DNA of 64,000 nucleotides from Microbacterium sp. BR1 (GTDB taxonomy: Bacteria > Actinomycetota > Actinomycetes > Actinomycetales > Microbacteriaceae): the NCBI RefSeq assembly GCF_002812725.1, contig NZ_NMUN01000008.1:186001-250000 (forward strand). The letters run 5' to 3'. The position numbers and the translations under genes were made by a program. Positions 1 to 10,931 of this stretch are shown one piece after another. Under the pieces are notes generated by a model. That model was given only the letters and a program-made list of their open reading frames with translations, was not told the DNA's origin and did no database searches. Each line of letters opens with the position of its first letter. The stretch's first letter is position 1.

Positions 1-337
1 AAGGGATCCACCTCGGCGCGATGGCCGGCACCATCGACCTGCCCGTCCGCTCCTTCGCCGGCATGGCCCTCGGTGACGACGAGCTCGTCTTCGCCCCCCG
101 ACTGCCGCCGAACCTCACCCGGGTCGGGTTCCAGATCCGATACCGCGGCCACCTCGTCGACGTGATGCTCCGTGACCGCAGCCTGGAGCTTCGCGTGCAC
201 GCCGGCTCAGCACCCGCGATCCACGTGCGCGTCGGCGCGGTCGCCGTGCCGCTCTCGGCCGGACAGACCAAGACGTTCGCGATCGGCCCGGGCACCTCGG
301 CCCGCGACGCGACCAACCGCGAAGGAGGCCTCGACTG

Positions 338-338
<1 letters not shown>
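1..338 (+). CDS. Glycoside hydrolase family 65 phosphorylase, C-terminal end (partial)
   Basis: The frame is open from the left edge of the window (first full codon at base 3) to a TGA at 336-338, so the start lies outside. The visible 112 residues begin GIHLGAMAGT and run into a beta-rich tail with LPPNLTRVGFQIRYRG. This is the end of the GH65 catalytic barrel followed by the small C-terminal beta domain of maltose, kojibiose or trehalose phosphorylases, which cleave alpha-glucosides with phosphate in the cytoplasm. Which disaccharide is used cannot be told from this fragment. The stop overlaps the start of the next gene by one base, which suggests co-translation. Confidence 0.75.
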
Positions 339-1984
<1,646 letters not shown>

Positions 1985-2022
1985 CCGCCGCGGCTCCCAT
2001 CCCTCATCAGAAAGGCACGCAC

Positions 2023-3081
2023 ATGAACACCATTCGAGTCGGCGTCAACGGCTACGGCGTCATCGGCAAGCGCGTCGCCGACGCGGTCCTGCTGCAGTCG
2101 GACATGGACCTGGTCGGCGTCGCGGACATCGCCACCGACTGGCGGATCAAGTCCGCAGCGAACCGCCTGCCCGTGTTCGCCTCCACCATCGAGGCGCAGC
2201 AGGCCATGCGGGGCGCCGACGTGCCCGCACAGGGAGTGCTCGACGACCTTCTCGCGCAGTGCGACGTCGTCGTCGACACCACCCCCAAGCATGTGGCAGC
2301 GGGAAACCTGGAGCGCTACCGCGCCCTCGGCGTCAAGGCAGTGCTCCAAGGCGGCGAGTCCCACTCCACCACCGGCCACTCCTTCGTCGCCCAAGCCAAC
2401 TACGCCAGCGCCATCGGCAGGGACAGCACCCGGGTGGTCTCCTGCAACACCACCAGCATCGTGCGGATCCTCGGCGCGCTGGATGCGGCCGGACTCCTGC
2501 TGCGCGCCCGTGGGGTGCTCATCCGCCGCGCCACCGACCCGTGGGAATCGCACCTCGGCGGGATCATGAACACGATGGTCCCAGAACCGACCATCCCCTC
2601 TCATCAGGGCCCCGACGCACAGACCGTGCTCCCCGGACTCGATGTCGTCACCATCGCCGCCAAAGGCGCCCACACGCAGACCCACAGCCACTACTGGACG
2701 CTACAACTGACCCGGGAGGCGACCCGCGACGAGGTGCTGGACGCCCTGCGCGCCGCGCCCCGCATCGCGTTCATCCGGATGTCCGATGGCCTGGTCGCCC
2801 TCAACTCCACCGTCGAGCTGATGCGCGATCTCGGCCGCCCCCGGGGAGACATGTGGGAGGTCGCCGTGTGGGAGGACCTGGTCACCGTGAACGGCAGCGA
2901 GGCCTACCTCGCCTACCAGGTCTACAACGAGGCCATCGTCGTGCCCGAGACGATCGACGCGATCCGCGCGCTGACGGGCACCGTCCCCGACGCCGCGACC
3001 TCGATCCGCCTCACCGACGAGAGCCTCGGCATGCGCCAGGACTTCCTCACACCGGCGGAGGAGCCCGACCATGACCGGTGA
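2023..3081 (+). CDS. Type II (archaeal-type) glyceraldehyde-3-phosphate dehydrogenase
   Basis: 352 residues. The N-terminus MNTIRVGVNGYGVIGKR is a Rossmann NAD(P) loop, and SCNTTS around residue 140 places the catalytic cysteine at about Cys141. Overall it matches the archaeal-type GAPDH family rather than the classical enzyme (compare the long classical one at 41779-43248). It would oxidise glyceraldehyde 3-phosphate to 1,3-bisphosphoglycerate or run in reverse. I chose ATG 2023, which has an AAAGG-type ribosome site and the start of family similarity; the reading frame is open further upstream to 1888 but that overlaps ubiB. It follows the UbiB-like gene by 38 bases. Confidence 0.85.
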   Translation: MNTIRVGVNGYGVIGKRVADAVLLQSDMDLVGVADIATDWRIKSAANRLPVFASTIEAQQAMRGADVPAQGVLDDLLAQCDVVVDTTPKHVAAGNLERYRALGVKAVLQGGESHSTTGHSFVAQANYASAIGRDSTRVVSCNTTSIVRILGALDAAGLLLRARGVLIRRATDPWESHLGGIMNTMVPEPTIPSHQGPDAQTVLPGLDVVTIAAKGAHTQTHSHYWTLQLTREATRDEVLDALRAAPRIAFIRMSDGLVALNSTVELMRDLGRPRGDMWEVAVWEDLVTVNGSEAYLAYQVYNEAIVVPETIDAIRALTGTVPDAATSIRLTDESLGMRQDFLTPAEEPDHDR

Positions 3082-3129
3082 CCACCAACCGCCCGCCGAC
3101 GTCCCGGCGAAGGCGACCCGCGGCGACGG

Positions 3130-3354
3130 ATGCCTGTGACGGCGTGGCTGATCATCGGGATCTCCGTGCTCGGGATCGCGATCTACCTGTTCATCGACCA
3201 CCTTCCCCACGTCGTCGCAGTGCTGCCCTACGTCGCGATCATCGGCATGGCCGCCATGCACCTGTTCGGCCACCGCCACCACACCGGCGCCCACGACTCG
3301 AATCATCGACGCCACGGGGGCGACAGCGGGACCGACACGCGAGAGTCGTCGTGA
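3130..3354 (+). CDS. Small membrane protein, DUF2933-like
   Basis: 74 residues. Two hydrophobic segments (about residues 4-22 and 25-44) are followed by a histidine-rich hydrophilic tail containing HLFGHRHH. This is the layout of DUF2933-type small membrane proteins that are often encoded near copper and heavy-metal genes; the function is unknown and metal binding by the tail is only a guess. It lies between the type II GAPDH and an exporter gene, and its TGA overlaps the GTG of the exporter (GTGA), so the two are probably translated together. Confidence 0.65.
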   Translation: MPVTAWLIIGISVLGIAIYLFIDHLPHVVAVLPYVAIIGMAAMHLFGHRHHTGAHDSNHRRHGGDSGTDTRESS

Positions 3355-4370
3355 ACACCGTCGTCCGCCCCCTCGCGGACGCCAGCCGGCACGGGCACCC
3401 CCGACCGCTGCGGATGCTGTGGGTCACGCTCGCCTGGGGGTCGTGCTTCGTCGCGATCACCGTCGGCCTGCAAGACGCCCCGCCGCTGTGGCTCGCGGCA
3501 CTGAGAGCCCTCATCGCCGGGGTCGCGCTCGCAACCGTCGCCGGCATCCAGCGGGCACCTCTTCCCCGCGACCCGAAGACATGGGCACTGATCGGCTGCC
3601 TCGGACTGGTGAACATCGCCCTGGCATTCACGACGATGTTCGTCGCCGCGACCGGACTGTCGACCGGGATCGCCTCGGTGCTCGCCAACGCGCAGCCAAT
3701 CCTGATCCTGCTGCCCGCGTGGTGGCTCTACCGCGAGCGTCCCACCCCCGCCGCGATCGCCGCGATCGGCCTGGGCTTCACCGGCCTACTCATCATCGTC
3801 CTTCCCTCCGGGCTCGGCACCGGAGCGTGGCTCTCACTGACCTCCGCCGCCGCGATCACCGCCGGCACCCTCATCGGCCGGATCGTGCACGCAGACGTCC
3901 GAATCGTGGCGGCAGCTCAGCTGCTCATCGGAGGTGCGATCCTCGCCGGCACCGCAGCCGTCACAGAAGGGCCGCCCACGATCGACTGGAACATCCGGTT
4001 CATCCTCACCCTGCTGTTCCTATCACTGGTCGGCACCGCCGCCACCACGGTCGCCTGGTTCACCGAGATCGGACGTGCCCGGCTCGACCTCCTCGCCGCG
4101 TGGACGCTGCTCGTGCCGGTCTTCGGGATCCTGCTGTCGCTGCTGATCCTGCGCGAGGACCCGGGCCTGTGGGGCTGGATCGGGACCGTGATCGTGCTGA
4201 TCGCAATGGCGTTGCTCGCCATCGGATCCAGGCGCTCAGAGCCCTCGGCCGTCACGGCAACCGGCAATCGTGCCCCACGAGCCTCCGCCGATCATGCGAC
4301 GTCCGACCCGGACGGCCTCCCTGACGAAAACCACGGCCCGCGCTCCCGGCCGGAAAGGAAACAACGATGA
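3351..4370 (+). CDS. DMT-superfamily (EamA) transporter
   Basis: 339 residues from GTG 3351, with about ten hydrophobic segments arranged as two repeated EamA halves (first starting with LRMLWVTLAWGSCFVAITV; the second in the C-terminal half with FLSLVGTAATTVAWF and GWIGTVIVLIA). Members are inner-membrane metabolite or drug exporters; the substrate here cannot be read from sequence. The frame is open upstream to 3078, but the GTGA overlap with the preceding small membrane protein and the start of family similarity favour 3351. The C-terminal 45 residues are hydrophilic. The stop overlaps the ATG of the multicopper oxidase. Confidence 0.8.
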   Translation: MNTVVRPLADASRHGHPRPLRMLWVTLAWGSCFVAITVGLQDAPPLWLAALRALIAGVALATVAGIQRAPLPRDPKTWALIGCLGLVNIALAFTTMFVAATGLSTGIASVLANAQPILILLPAWWLYRERPTPAAIAAIGLGFTGLLIIVLPSGLGTGAWLSLTSAAAITAGTLIGRIVHADVRIVAAAQLLIGGAILAGTAAVTEGPPTIDWNIRFILTLLFLSLVGTAATTVAWFTEIGRARLDLLAAWTLLVPVFGILLSLLILREDPGLWGWIGTVIVLIAMALLAIGSRRSEPSAVTATGNRAPRASADHATSDPDGLPDENHGPRSRPERKQR

Positions 4371-5890
4371 ACCCGTCGCCCGCCCCACGCCCCCGCTTCC
4401 TCCTAACTCGGCGAGGGTTCCTCGGCGTCAGCATTGGCGCCGTCGCGACGGTCGCGCTGGCATCCTGCGCGCCGGCGGCGAACTGGGTGCAGCCCGACGG
4501 CGCCCAGGTCCAAGGCGCCGAGCGGCGCCGCGGCGGCACCGGGAAGGTCACCACCGCGACCCTCACCGCCGCCCCGACCGTGCTGGACCTAGCCGGGGCG
4601 ACCGCGCCGACCTGGGCGTTCGGGTCTGTTCCGGCGCCCGTGATCCGTCTCGGCGCCGGAGACACTCTGAAGGCCACCGTCCGGAACCAGCTCGAGGCGG
4701 ACACCTCCGTGCACTGGCACGGGCTCGCGCTGCGCAACGACATGGACGGCGTCCCGCCGGTCACCCAGCAGCCCATCAAGGCCGGGGCCAGTTTCGACTA
4801 CGAGTTCATCGCGCCCGATCCCGGCACCTACTGGTTCCACCCCCACGTCGGGGTGCAGCTGGACCGTGGCCTGTACGGGGCGCTGATCGTCGAGGACCCC
4901 GCCGAGCCCGGCGGGTACGAGGACGAGTGGGTCATCATCCTCGACGACTGGCTCGACGGCGTCACCGCCACCCCCGACGACGTCCTTGACGAGCTGTCCG
5001 CCGGGATGGGCGACATGGGCGGGATGGGCGACATGTTCATGCGGATGGGCAACACCCTCATGGGCGCCACCTCCGACCTGCTCGGCGGCGACGCCGGCGA
5101 CGTCTACTATCCCCTCTACCTCGTCAACGGGAAGCCCCCCGCCGACCCGACCCAGTTCACCGGGCGGGCCGGCGAGAAGGTGCGGCTGCGGATCATCAAC
5201 GCCGGCAGCGACACCGCGTTCCGCCTCGCCATCGGCGGTCACACGCTCACCATCACCCATACCGACGGATTCCCCGTGGAACCGGTCGAAGTCGACAGCA
5301 TCCTCATCGGTATGGGCGAACGCTACGACGCGACCCTCACCCTCGGCGACGGCGTGTTTCCCCTCGTCGCGCAAGCCGAAGGCAAGCGCGACCGCGGCTT
5401 CGCCGTCATCCGCACCGGCAGCGCCGCGGCAGCACCGACGGCCGATGTGAGCATCCCGGAGCTCACTAGCAGCCGGATCGGGACCGCACAGCTGCTGACG
5501 TCAGATAGCAGCGTTGCGCTGTCCTCACGGCAGCCTGATCGGACCGTGGCGATCACTCTCACCGGAGGTATGGCCGAATACGACTGGGGCATCGACGGGC
5601 GACGGTTCGATATGAATCAGCCCCTCGACGGCGCGCACGAGATCCGCGAAGGCGAACGCGTCCGGTTCACGATCACTAATGACACCGAGATGTGGCACCC
5701 ATTCCATCTACACGGTCACACCTACCAGCATGAAGGTGGCGGCCCGCGGAAAGACACGTCGATCATCCTGCCCAAGCAGACCCTCACCGTCGACTTCGAC
5801 GCTGACAACCCAGGTCTCTGGGTCGCCCACTGCCACAACATCTACCACGCCGAAACCGGCATGACCACTGTCATCGGCTATCGGGCGTGA
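4367..5890 (+). CDS. Multicopper oxidase, Tat-exported lipoprotein
   Basis: 507 residues. Twin arginines at 15-16 (TRRGFLG) precede a hydrophobic segment ending ALASC (Cys34), so export by Tat and lipid anchoring are likely. Copper ligands are all visible: HWHGL near residue 116, WFHPHVG near 157, HPFHLHGH near 444 and the T1/trinuclear HCHNIYHAETGM near 488. Residues about 205-230 form a methionine-rich insert (GMGDMGGMGDMFMRMG), as in CueO-type cuprous oxidases, where such loops bind Cu(I). It probably detoxifies copper outside the membrane by oxidising Cu(I) with O2. It shares the metal island with copA and csoR. The stop overlaps the GTG of the next, broken gene. Confidence 0.9.
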   Translation: MNPSPAPRPRFLLTRRGFLGVSIGAVATVALASCAPAANWVQPDGAQVQGAERRRGGTGKVTTATLTAAPTVLDLAGATAPTWAFGSVPAPVIRLGAGDTLKATVRNQLEADTSVHWHGLALRNDMDGVPPVTQQPIKAGASFDYEFIAPDPGTYWFHPHVGVQLDRGLYGALIVEDPAEPGGYEDEWVIILDDWLDGVTATPDDVLDELSAGMGDMGGMGDMFMRMGNTLMGATSDLLGGDAGDVYYPLYLVNGKPPADPTQFTGRAGEKVRLRIINAGSDTAFRLAIGGHTLTITHTDGFPVEPVEVDSILIGMGERYDATLTLGDGVFPLVAQAEGKRDRGFAVIRTGSAAAAPTADVSIPELTSSRIGTAQLLTSDSSVALSSRQPDRTVAITLTGGMAEYDWGIDGRRFDMNQPLDGAHEIREGERVRFTITNDTEMWHPFHLHGHTYQHEGGGPRKDTSIILPKQTLTVDFDADNPGLWVAHCHNIYHAETGMTTVIGYRA

Positions 5891-6665
5891 CCACGGCGCA
5901 ACCTTCCGGAGGCCACGGAACTGGTCGTGTCGATGAACGCGTGACGGCGCCATTGATCGGACGGGATGCGGTCCCACCCCTGCGGGATCGTGACGATACC
6001 GGCCGCGGCTACGTTATTGGCCGGCCGGCCGGTCCGCCGTTGTCGGCGGTGGAGAGCGTGCGCGCCGAACGCATCCACCGCGCCGTGTTTGGGCACGCCA
6101 AGATCGTCCACGTCCTCGAGGGCGCCGCACACATTGAGGCGTCCGTCCGGGCGTGCATCCTGACGCCTGGGACGGCTCGGCACTCGTGCTGCAGCCTGGC
6201 GTGGACATCCTGCACCGCATCGAACCGCTGTGGCGCCAGATCAGCCTCGTGAACGAGACCGCGCCACCGGAGGTCGCGACCACCCGACTGATCTCTCTGT
6301 TCTCCCGCGCCGTCGAGATTGCCCTACCGACGCTGCTCGCCGACGACGGCGCCGTGCCCGAGAGGTTCGTCCTCCCGGTGCGCGGCCGGCTCGCGCAGCC
6401 GCCAATCGCTCGCCCCGTGCGCCGCTCGGTCGTCCTGCTGCGCTCGCGCATGACCGAGCCGTGGACGGTCGGCAGGCTCGCCGCGGAGGTGGCCGTCTCC
6501 CGCGCCCATCTCACACGCGTTTTCACCCAGCAGGTCGGTGTCGCCCCCATGCGGTTCCTCATCGAGACCCGCCTGACGGAGTTCACGCGACTGATCGAGG
6601 AAACCGACCTGCCGATCGCCGATGCATCCCGGCAAGTCGGATGGAACGACGCGCGAGCCGCCTGA
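5887..6665 (+). pseudogene. AraC-family regulator, frameshifted and 3'-truncated
   Basis: The GTG at 5887 overlaps the multicopper oxidase stop. The first frame reads a cupin-like AraC N-terminal domain up to about 6145 (LEGAAHIEASVR). A frameshift near 6145-6160 moves the rest (DAWDGSALVLQPG onward) into another frame. That frame continues through a recognisable AraC DNA-binding domain: LAAEVAVSRAHLTRVFTQQVG is the first helix-turn-helix and SRQVGWNDAR enters the second. There it stops at 6665, where family members continue with a further 25 or so residues. The missing end coincides with the start of an IS5 transposase remnant. It may once have controlled the copper oxidase operon. Confidence 0.8.
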
Positions 6666-7160
6666 TCACGCGGTCGGCCGCTCCCGAGGCGGCCTGTCGA
6701 CGAAGATCCACCAGCTCGTCGACGGCAACGGGCTCCCGCTGGTCGCGCTGCTGACAGCAGGCCAGGCCGGGGACTCGCCGATGTTCCTGCCGCTGATGGG
6801 ACACCTGCGTGTCGCCCGTCCCGTCGGCCGGCCCCGCACTCGTCCGGACGCGGTCCGGGGTGACAAGGCGTACTCATCCCGCGCGATCCGCGGGCATCTA
6901 CGCGCCCGCGGGATCAAGGCCGTGATCCCCGAGCCGTCCGACCAGCAAGGCCACCGCAAGCGCCGCGGCTCACGCGGCGGACGCCCCGTCTGCCTCGACG
7001 CCGCCGACTACAAGGGCCGCAACGTCATCGAGCGCCGCTACTGCCACATCAAGCAATGGCGAGGACTCGCCACCCGCTACGACAAACTCGCGATCACCTA
7101 CCGGGCCGCTGTCATCCTCAACGCCGTCATCGCCTGGACCCGGCAATTGTCAGAATACGG
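6660..7160 (+). mobile_element. IS5-family transposase remnant (3' half)
   Basis: One frame from about 6664 encodes HAVGRSRGGLSTKIH, then DKAYSSRAIRGHL, RRGSRGGRPVCLD, NVIERRYCHIKQWRGLATRYDKLA and YRAAVILNAVIAWTRQL. These are the C-terminal catalytic half of IS5-family DDE transposases, including the region of the last catalytic glutamate (VIERRYCHIKQ). The N-terminal half and the left terminal repeat are absent. The open frame runs on to 7263 but similarity ends near 7150. A shorter relic of a related element lies at 57402-57474 and shares the same terminal codons (YRAAVILNAVI) and TTGTCAGAA. Confidence 0.85.
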
Positions 7161-7308
7161 GAGCGGGTCGGATCGGCCATCGCGCGGCCGAGACGGTTCA
7201 TCACATCAACACGAGACGCAATGGTCAGCATGCGCTGACTATACACCTGATAGTGTTTGGTGATCGACTGTTCGATTCCTAATCACCCCGAGCGTAGGAC
7301 CGTCTGCA

Positions 7309-7731
7309 ATGATCCGCTCCACCCCGGCTGACCGCGCTATCGTTGCGCGCGCCGGTTGGCCGGTAGCGCGGCTGCTCGTAGGGCTGGGAATGGTCGTGGC
7401 ACTCCTAATGGGGTGCTGGGCGGCGACGCACTCGGAGACTGGAGGCGTCTCGGCCGCGCCGATCGCGGAGTCGATCGACGCTGACTGGCCGGATGCCGTT
7501 CTCGCAGGTTTGACAGCGGATGGGTACGCCAGCGAGGCCGGAGATCTCGACGCCGCCCTGTGCCTGCTCGGAGTGGCGTGCATGTTGGCGCTCGTTGTCC
7601 TGGCCCGGCGGGCACCGTCCCGCACGTACAGTTTCGAACGTGTCGCCGGGGTGGTACGTGAGCTGTTCCCGGTCCCGCCGTCCCGGGGGCCCGTGCTCAC
7701 CCTTACCCAGCTGTGCGTTTCCCGAACCTGA
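7309..7731 (+). CDS. DUF6153-like membrane protein, copy 1
   Basis: 140 residues. A hydrophobic segment at about 20-38 (WPVARLLVGLGMVVALLMGCW) is followed by an extracytoplasmic loop, a second segment near 84-100 (LCLLGVACMLALVVLA), a basic stretch and the C-terminal LTLTQLCVSRT. It has the same plan and the same last residues as the protein at 21115-21531 (LLVLCISRT), so the two are paralogues. Both sit next to metal-resistance genes. Function is not known. The upstream 150 bases after the IS5 remnant hold no gene and probably carry the promoter of this cassette. Confidence 0.6.
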   Translation: MIRSTPADRAIVARAGWPVARLLVGLGMVVALLMGCWAATHSETGGVSAAPIAESIDADWPDAVLAGLTADGYASEAGDLDAALCLLGVACMLALVVLARRAPSRTYSFERVAGVVRELFPVPPSRGPVLTLTQLCVSRT

Positions 7732-7823
7732 ATCACGACTCAACCCCCTCGCACCCGTGAGAGCGTGCGGACTCCGGCGCTGCCGGACCGCAAGCCTGTT
7801 GAGTCCTGGTATTGGAGTACGTT

Positions 7824-8483
7824 GTGGTAAACCCGTTCTGGGTGACTTCCGTCACCCGCGCCGTCCCCCCGGATGCCCATCAAAGGACCTGGCGCACGTT
7901 CCGCGCGGCCGCCGCAATGCTCGCTGTGACTGCCGTGCTCACGGTCGCAGGGTGCACATCCCAAGATGGGCTTGCCGCAACGGTGAACAACGGCACCGGT
8001 TCCACCAGCGTCGACGAGCGCATCGTCGAGATCCCCGAGACGGAGCGCAGCGAAGCGGTGGCGTTCGCCGGCAGTGATGAGCGCGGCAACCCGGTCAGCA
8101 ACGACGACTTCGCCGGCAAAGTGTACGTCGTGAATTTCTGGTACGCCGCGTGTGGCCCGTGCCGGGTCGAGGCGCCCCTTCTGGAAGAGGTGTGGCAGAC
8201 CTACCAGCCCGAAGGGGTGGGCTTCATCGGGGTGAACATCTACGACCAACCCGCCACCGCGCTGTCGTTCGCGGAGGACTACGGGATCACCTACCCGAGC
8301 GTGATCGACATCGTCGACGGGAAGACCAAGCTCGCCTTCGCCGCGGTCACCCCCATCCAGGCGACCCCGACGACCCTGGTCATGGACCGTCAGGGCAGGG
8401 TCGCCGCGCGGATCATCGGGCAATTGCCGGCCGCGTCGATCCTGTCCACCCTCGTCGCGGACGCGCTGGCGGAGAGCGAATGA
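7824..8483 (+). CDS. TlpA/ResA-like thiol-disulfide oxidoreductase lipoprotein
   Basis: 219 residues from GTG 7824, chosen because GGAG lies seven bases upstream; a TTG at 7812 is the other candidate. The N-terminus has basic residues, a hydrophobic stretch and the lipobox TVAGC, so it should be an exported lipoprotein. The thioredoxin fold shows NFWYAACGPCRVEAP with the CGPC redox site and a cis-proline strand TPIQATPTTLVMD. In cytochrome c maturation of the ResA type it keeps apocytochrome haem-binding cysteines reduced, taking electrons from CcdA, which is encoded next with an ATGA overlap. Confidence 0.88.
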   Translation: MVNPFWVTSVTRAVPPDAHQRTWRTFRAAAAMLAVTAVLTVAGCTSQDGLAATVNNGTGSTSVDERIVEIPETERSEAVAFAGSDERGNPVSNDDFAGKVYVVNFWYAACGPCRVEAPLLEEVWQTYQPEGVGFIGVNIYDQPATALSFAEDYGITYPSVIDIVDGKTKLAFAAVTPIQATPTTLVMDRQGRVAARIIGQLPAASILSTLVADALAESE

Positions 8484-9229
8484 GCGCCGAAGGGCTCATC
8501 TTCGACGGCGCACTGGGGGTGGCCGTACTCATCGCCATGCTCGCGGGCCTGATCTCCTTCGTCTCCCCATGCGTGCTCCCGCTTGTTCCCGGATACTTCG
8601 GCTACCTCGGGTCCTCCCTGTCCACCTCCACGGCACAGACCCAGGCCGCCGGCCGTGGACGGCTGCTCGGCGGGGTGGCGTTGTTCGTCGCCGGGTTCAC
8701 GCTCGTGTTCATGACCGTCACGGTGCTCGGCGGGATGGCGGGACTGTTCTTCCTCGAATATGCGAACATCCTCACCCGGGTGCTCGGGGTGATCATCATC
8801 ATCATGGGACTGGTGTTCATTGGCGCGTTCCCCCGCGCGCAACGCACACTCCGACCCCGTTTCCGCGGCAACCTGCGCCTGCTCGGCGCACCGCTGCTGG
8901 GTATTGCGCTCGGGATCGGCTGGACCCCCTGCATCGGTCCGACGTTGGCGGCGATCATGTCGGTGTCCTGGAATCTCGGCGACCCCGGCCGTGCCGCGCT
9001 GCTGGGGCTGGCGTACTCCCTCGGCCTGGGCATTCCGTTCTTCCTGCTCGCGCTCGGACTGGGCTGGGCCACCCGGTCGGTCACCTTCCTCCGTCGTCAC
9101 ATCCGGGTAGTCAACATCATCGGCGGCAGCCTGCTGATCGCCCTCGGCGTGCTGATGGTCACCGGCATCTGGGGCATGTTGATGTCGGTTCTCCAGGGGG
9201 TGATGCTCAGTGTCACGCTCCCTCTCTGA
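8480..9229 (+). CDS. ccdA: CcdA-type cytochrome c biogenesis transmembrane reductant carrier
   Basis: 249 residues with six or seven membrane segments. The two conserved cysteine/proline motifs are present: ISFVSPCVLPLVPGY near residues 20-34 and GIGWTPCIGPTLAAI near 147-161. CcdA moves electrons from cytoplasmic thioredoxin across the membrane to partners such as the preceding TlpA-like protein. ATG 8480 overlaps the tlpA stop, and the gene's end overlaps resB by 20 bases, so this is a tightly coupled operon. Confidence 0.92.
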   Translation: MSAEGLIFDGALGVAVLIAMLAGLISFVSPCVLPLVPGYFGYLGSSLSTSTAQTQAAGRGRLLGGVALFVAGFTLVFMTVTVLGGMAGLFFLEYANILTRVLGVIIIIMGLVFIGAFPRAQRTLRPRFRGNLRLLGAPLLGIALGIGWTPCIGPTLAAIMSVSWNLGDPGRAALLGLAYSLGLGIPFFLLALGLGWATRSVTFLRRHIRVVNIIGGSLLIALGVLMVTGIWGMLMSVLQGVMLSVTLPL

Positions 9230-10931
9230 CCAGGCGTCCACCGACCCCTCCCGCCCCGCCGATCACATCGATCAGGACGAGCCGGACGCCATCACCTCCC
9301 CGACGCTGGGACCCGTCGAGTGGCTGCGGTGGGGGTGGCGGCAACTCACCAGCATGCGCACCGCGATCCTGCTGCTGCTCCTGTTGGCCATCGCCTCAGT
9401 TCCCGGGTCAATCTTTCCCCAGCGCACCGCCGACCCCAACGGGGTGCTCCAATACTTCCGCACCAATCCCGACCTTGCGCCCATCCTCGACGGGCTCCAA
9501 GTGTTCGACCTGTATAACTCCGCCTGGTTCTCCGGCATCTACCTGCTGCTGTTCATCTCGCTGATCGGGTGCATCATTCCCCGCACCCGGCACCACTGGA
9601 AAGCTCTTCGTGCCCGGCCACCACGCACCCCGGCACGGCTCAGCCGGCTGAGCGCCCACCTTGTCGTCGACGTCCCGGCAAAGGCCGTGGACCCCGACGC
9701 GGACGCGGCGGACACAATCACCACCGCTGCCGCTGATCTGCGTCGACGCGGATACCGTGTCGAGCGGTATGACACCGCCAGGTCTTGGTCGGTGTCGGCC
9801 GAGCGTGGGTACATCCGCGAAACCGGCAACCTGATCTTCCACGCCTCCCTCGTGGGGGTGCTGGTCGCCGTGCTCGCCGCCAGCGGGTTCTCCTACACTG
9901 GGCAGCGGGTCATCGTCGAGGGAACCACGTTCGTCAACACCCTCAACGACTACTCCTCGTTCACCCCGGGCAGGTTCGTGGACGGCACGCAATTGGACCC
10001 GTACTCGCTGACCCTCGACAGCTTCGAGGTCAGCTACGTGCCCCCGGGAGTGCCCGGGGGCGGTCAAGCCGGCGACTTCGCCGCGAACCTCACCATCCGA
10101 GACGCCCGCACCGGGACGGAGGACACTGAGAGCGTCCGCGTGAACTATCCCATCACGGTCGGCAATGACCGGGTCTACCTGCTCGGCAACGGCTATGCAC
10201 CCACCATCACCGTCCGAAACCCCGAGGGCACAGTCGTGTACAGCGAGTCGCAGCCCTTCCTCCCGCAAGACAGCAGTATGACCTCGCTCGGCATCATCAA
10301 GGTTCCAGACGGGCTCCCTGAGCAGGTCGGGCTCGTGGGGTTCTTCTACCCCACCCAGGGTGCTCTTGCCACGGGAGCGTTCACCTCGGTGTATCCCGAC
10401 CTGGTGAACCCAGTCGTCACGTTCAACGTGTTCTCCGGCAGCCTCGGCATCGATGACGGCGTGCCCCGGTCGGTGTACACCCTCGACACCACCGGGATGA
10501 CCCAACTCACCGGCGGCAGCAGCGGCGCCGAGTCGATCCAGCTCACTCCCGGGCAGACCGCCGACCTACCCAACGGGTGGGGCACCGTCACCTTCGAGGA
10601 CGCCTCCGGCAGCACGAATCCCCTGGCGGCGGTGAAACGGTTCGCGTCGCTAGACATCAAACGCGACACCGGCGGTCCTTGGGTGCTCGCCTTCGCCACC
10701 CTCGCCACCCTCGGTCTAATCACCGGCCTTCTCGTTCCCCGACGCCGCGTGTTCGTCAAAGCATCCGTCACCGGCGACCCGGACGAGCCCACCCTGCGCC
10801 TGGAATACGCCGGTCTCGCGCGCGGAGAGGACCCGCAACTGCCCGACGCGATCGCCAGCATCCGCAACGCCCACCTCGCCGCCCGTGAACACCCCAGCTC
10901 ACAGACATTCAGCCGAAGGAACCCACGATGA
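9210..10931 (+). CDS. resB: ResB/Ccs1 cytochrome c maturation protein
   Basis: 573 residues from GTG 9210. Membrane segments occur near residues 50-68, 112-128 and 210-228, then a large extracytoplasmic domain (about 235-490) and a last membrane helix near 495-515 before a basic cytoplasmic tail. The segment MRTAILLLLLLAIASVPGSIFPQR is typical of the ResB N-terminus. With CcsB it forms the system II haem exporter and cytochrome c synthetase. It overlaps ccdA and ends four bases into the DsbA-like gene (ATGA). Confidence 0.92.
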   Translation: MSRSLSDQASTDPSRPADHIDQDEPDAITSPTLGPVEWLRWGWRQLTSMRTAILLLLLLAIASVPGSIFPQRTADPNGVLQYFRTNPDLAPILDGLQVFDLYNSAWFSGIYLLLFISLIGCIIPRTRHHWKALRARPPRTPARLSRLSAHLVVDVPAKAVDPDADAADTITTAAADLRRRGYRVERYDTARSWSVSAERGYIRETGNLIFHASLVGVLVAVLAASGFSYTGQRVIVEGTTFVNTLNDYSSFTPGRFVDGTQLDPYSLTLDSFEVSYVPPGVPGGGQAGDFAANLTIRDARTGTEDTESVRVNYPITVGNDRVYLLGNGYAPTITVRNPEGTVVYSESQPFLPQDSSMTSLGIIKVPDGLPEQVGLVGFFYPTQGALATGAFTSVYPDLVNPVVTFNVFSGSLGIDDGVPRSVYTLDTTGMTQLTGGSSGAESIQLTPGQTADLPNGWGTVTFEDASGSTNPLAAVKRFASLDIKRDTGGPWVLAFATLATLGLITGLLVPRRRVFVKASVTGDPDEPTLRLEYAGLARGEDPQLPDAIASIRNAHLAAREHPSSQTFSRRNPR

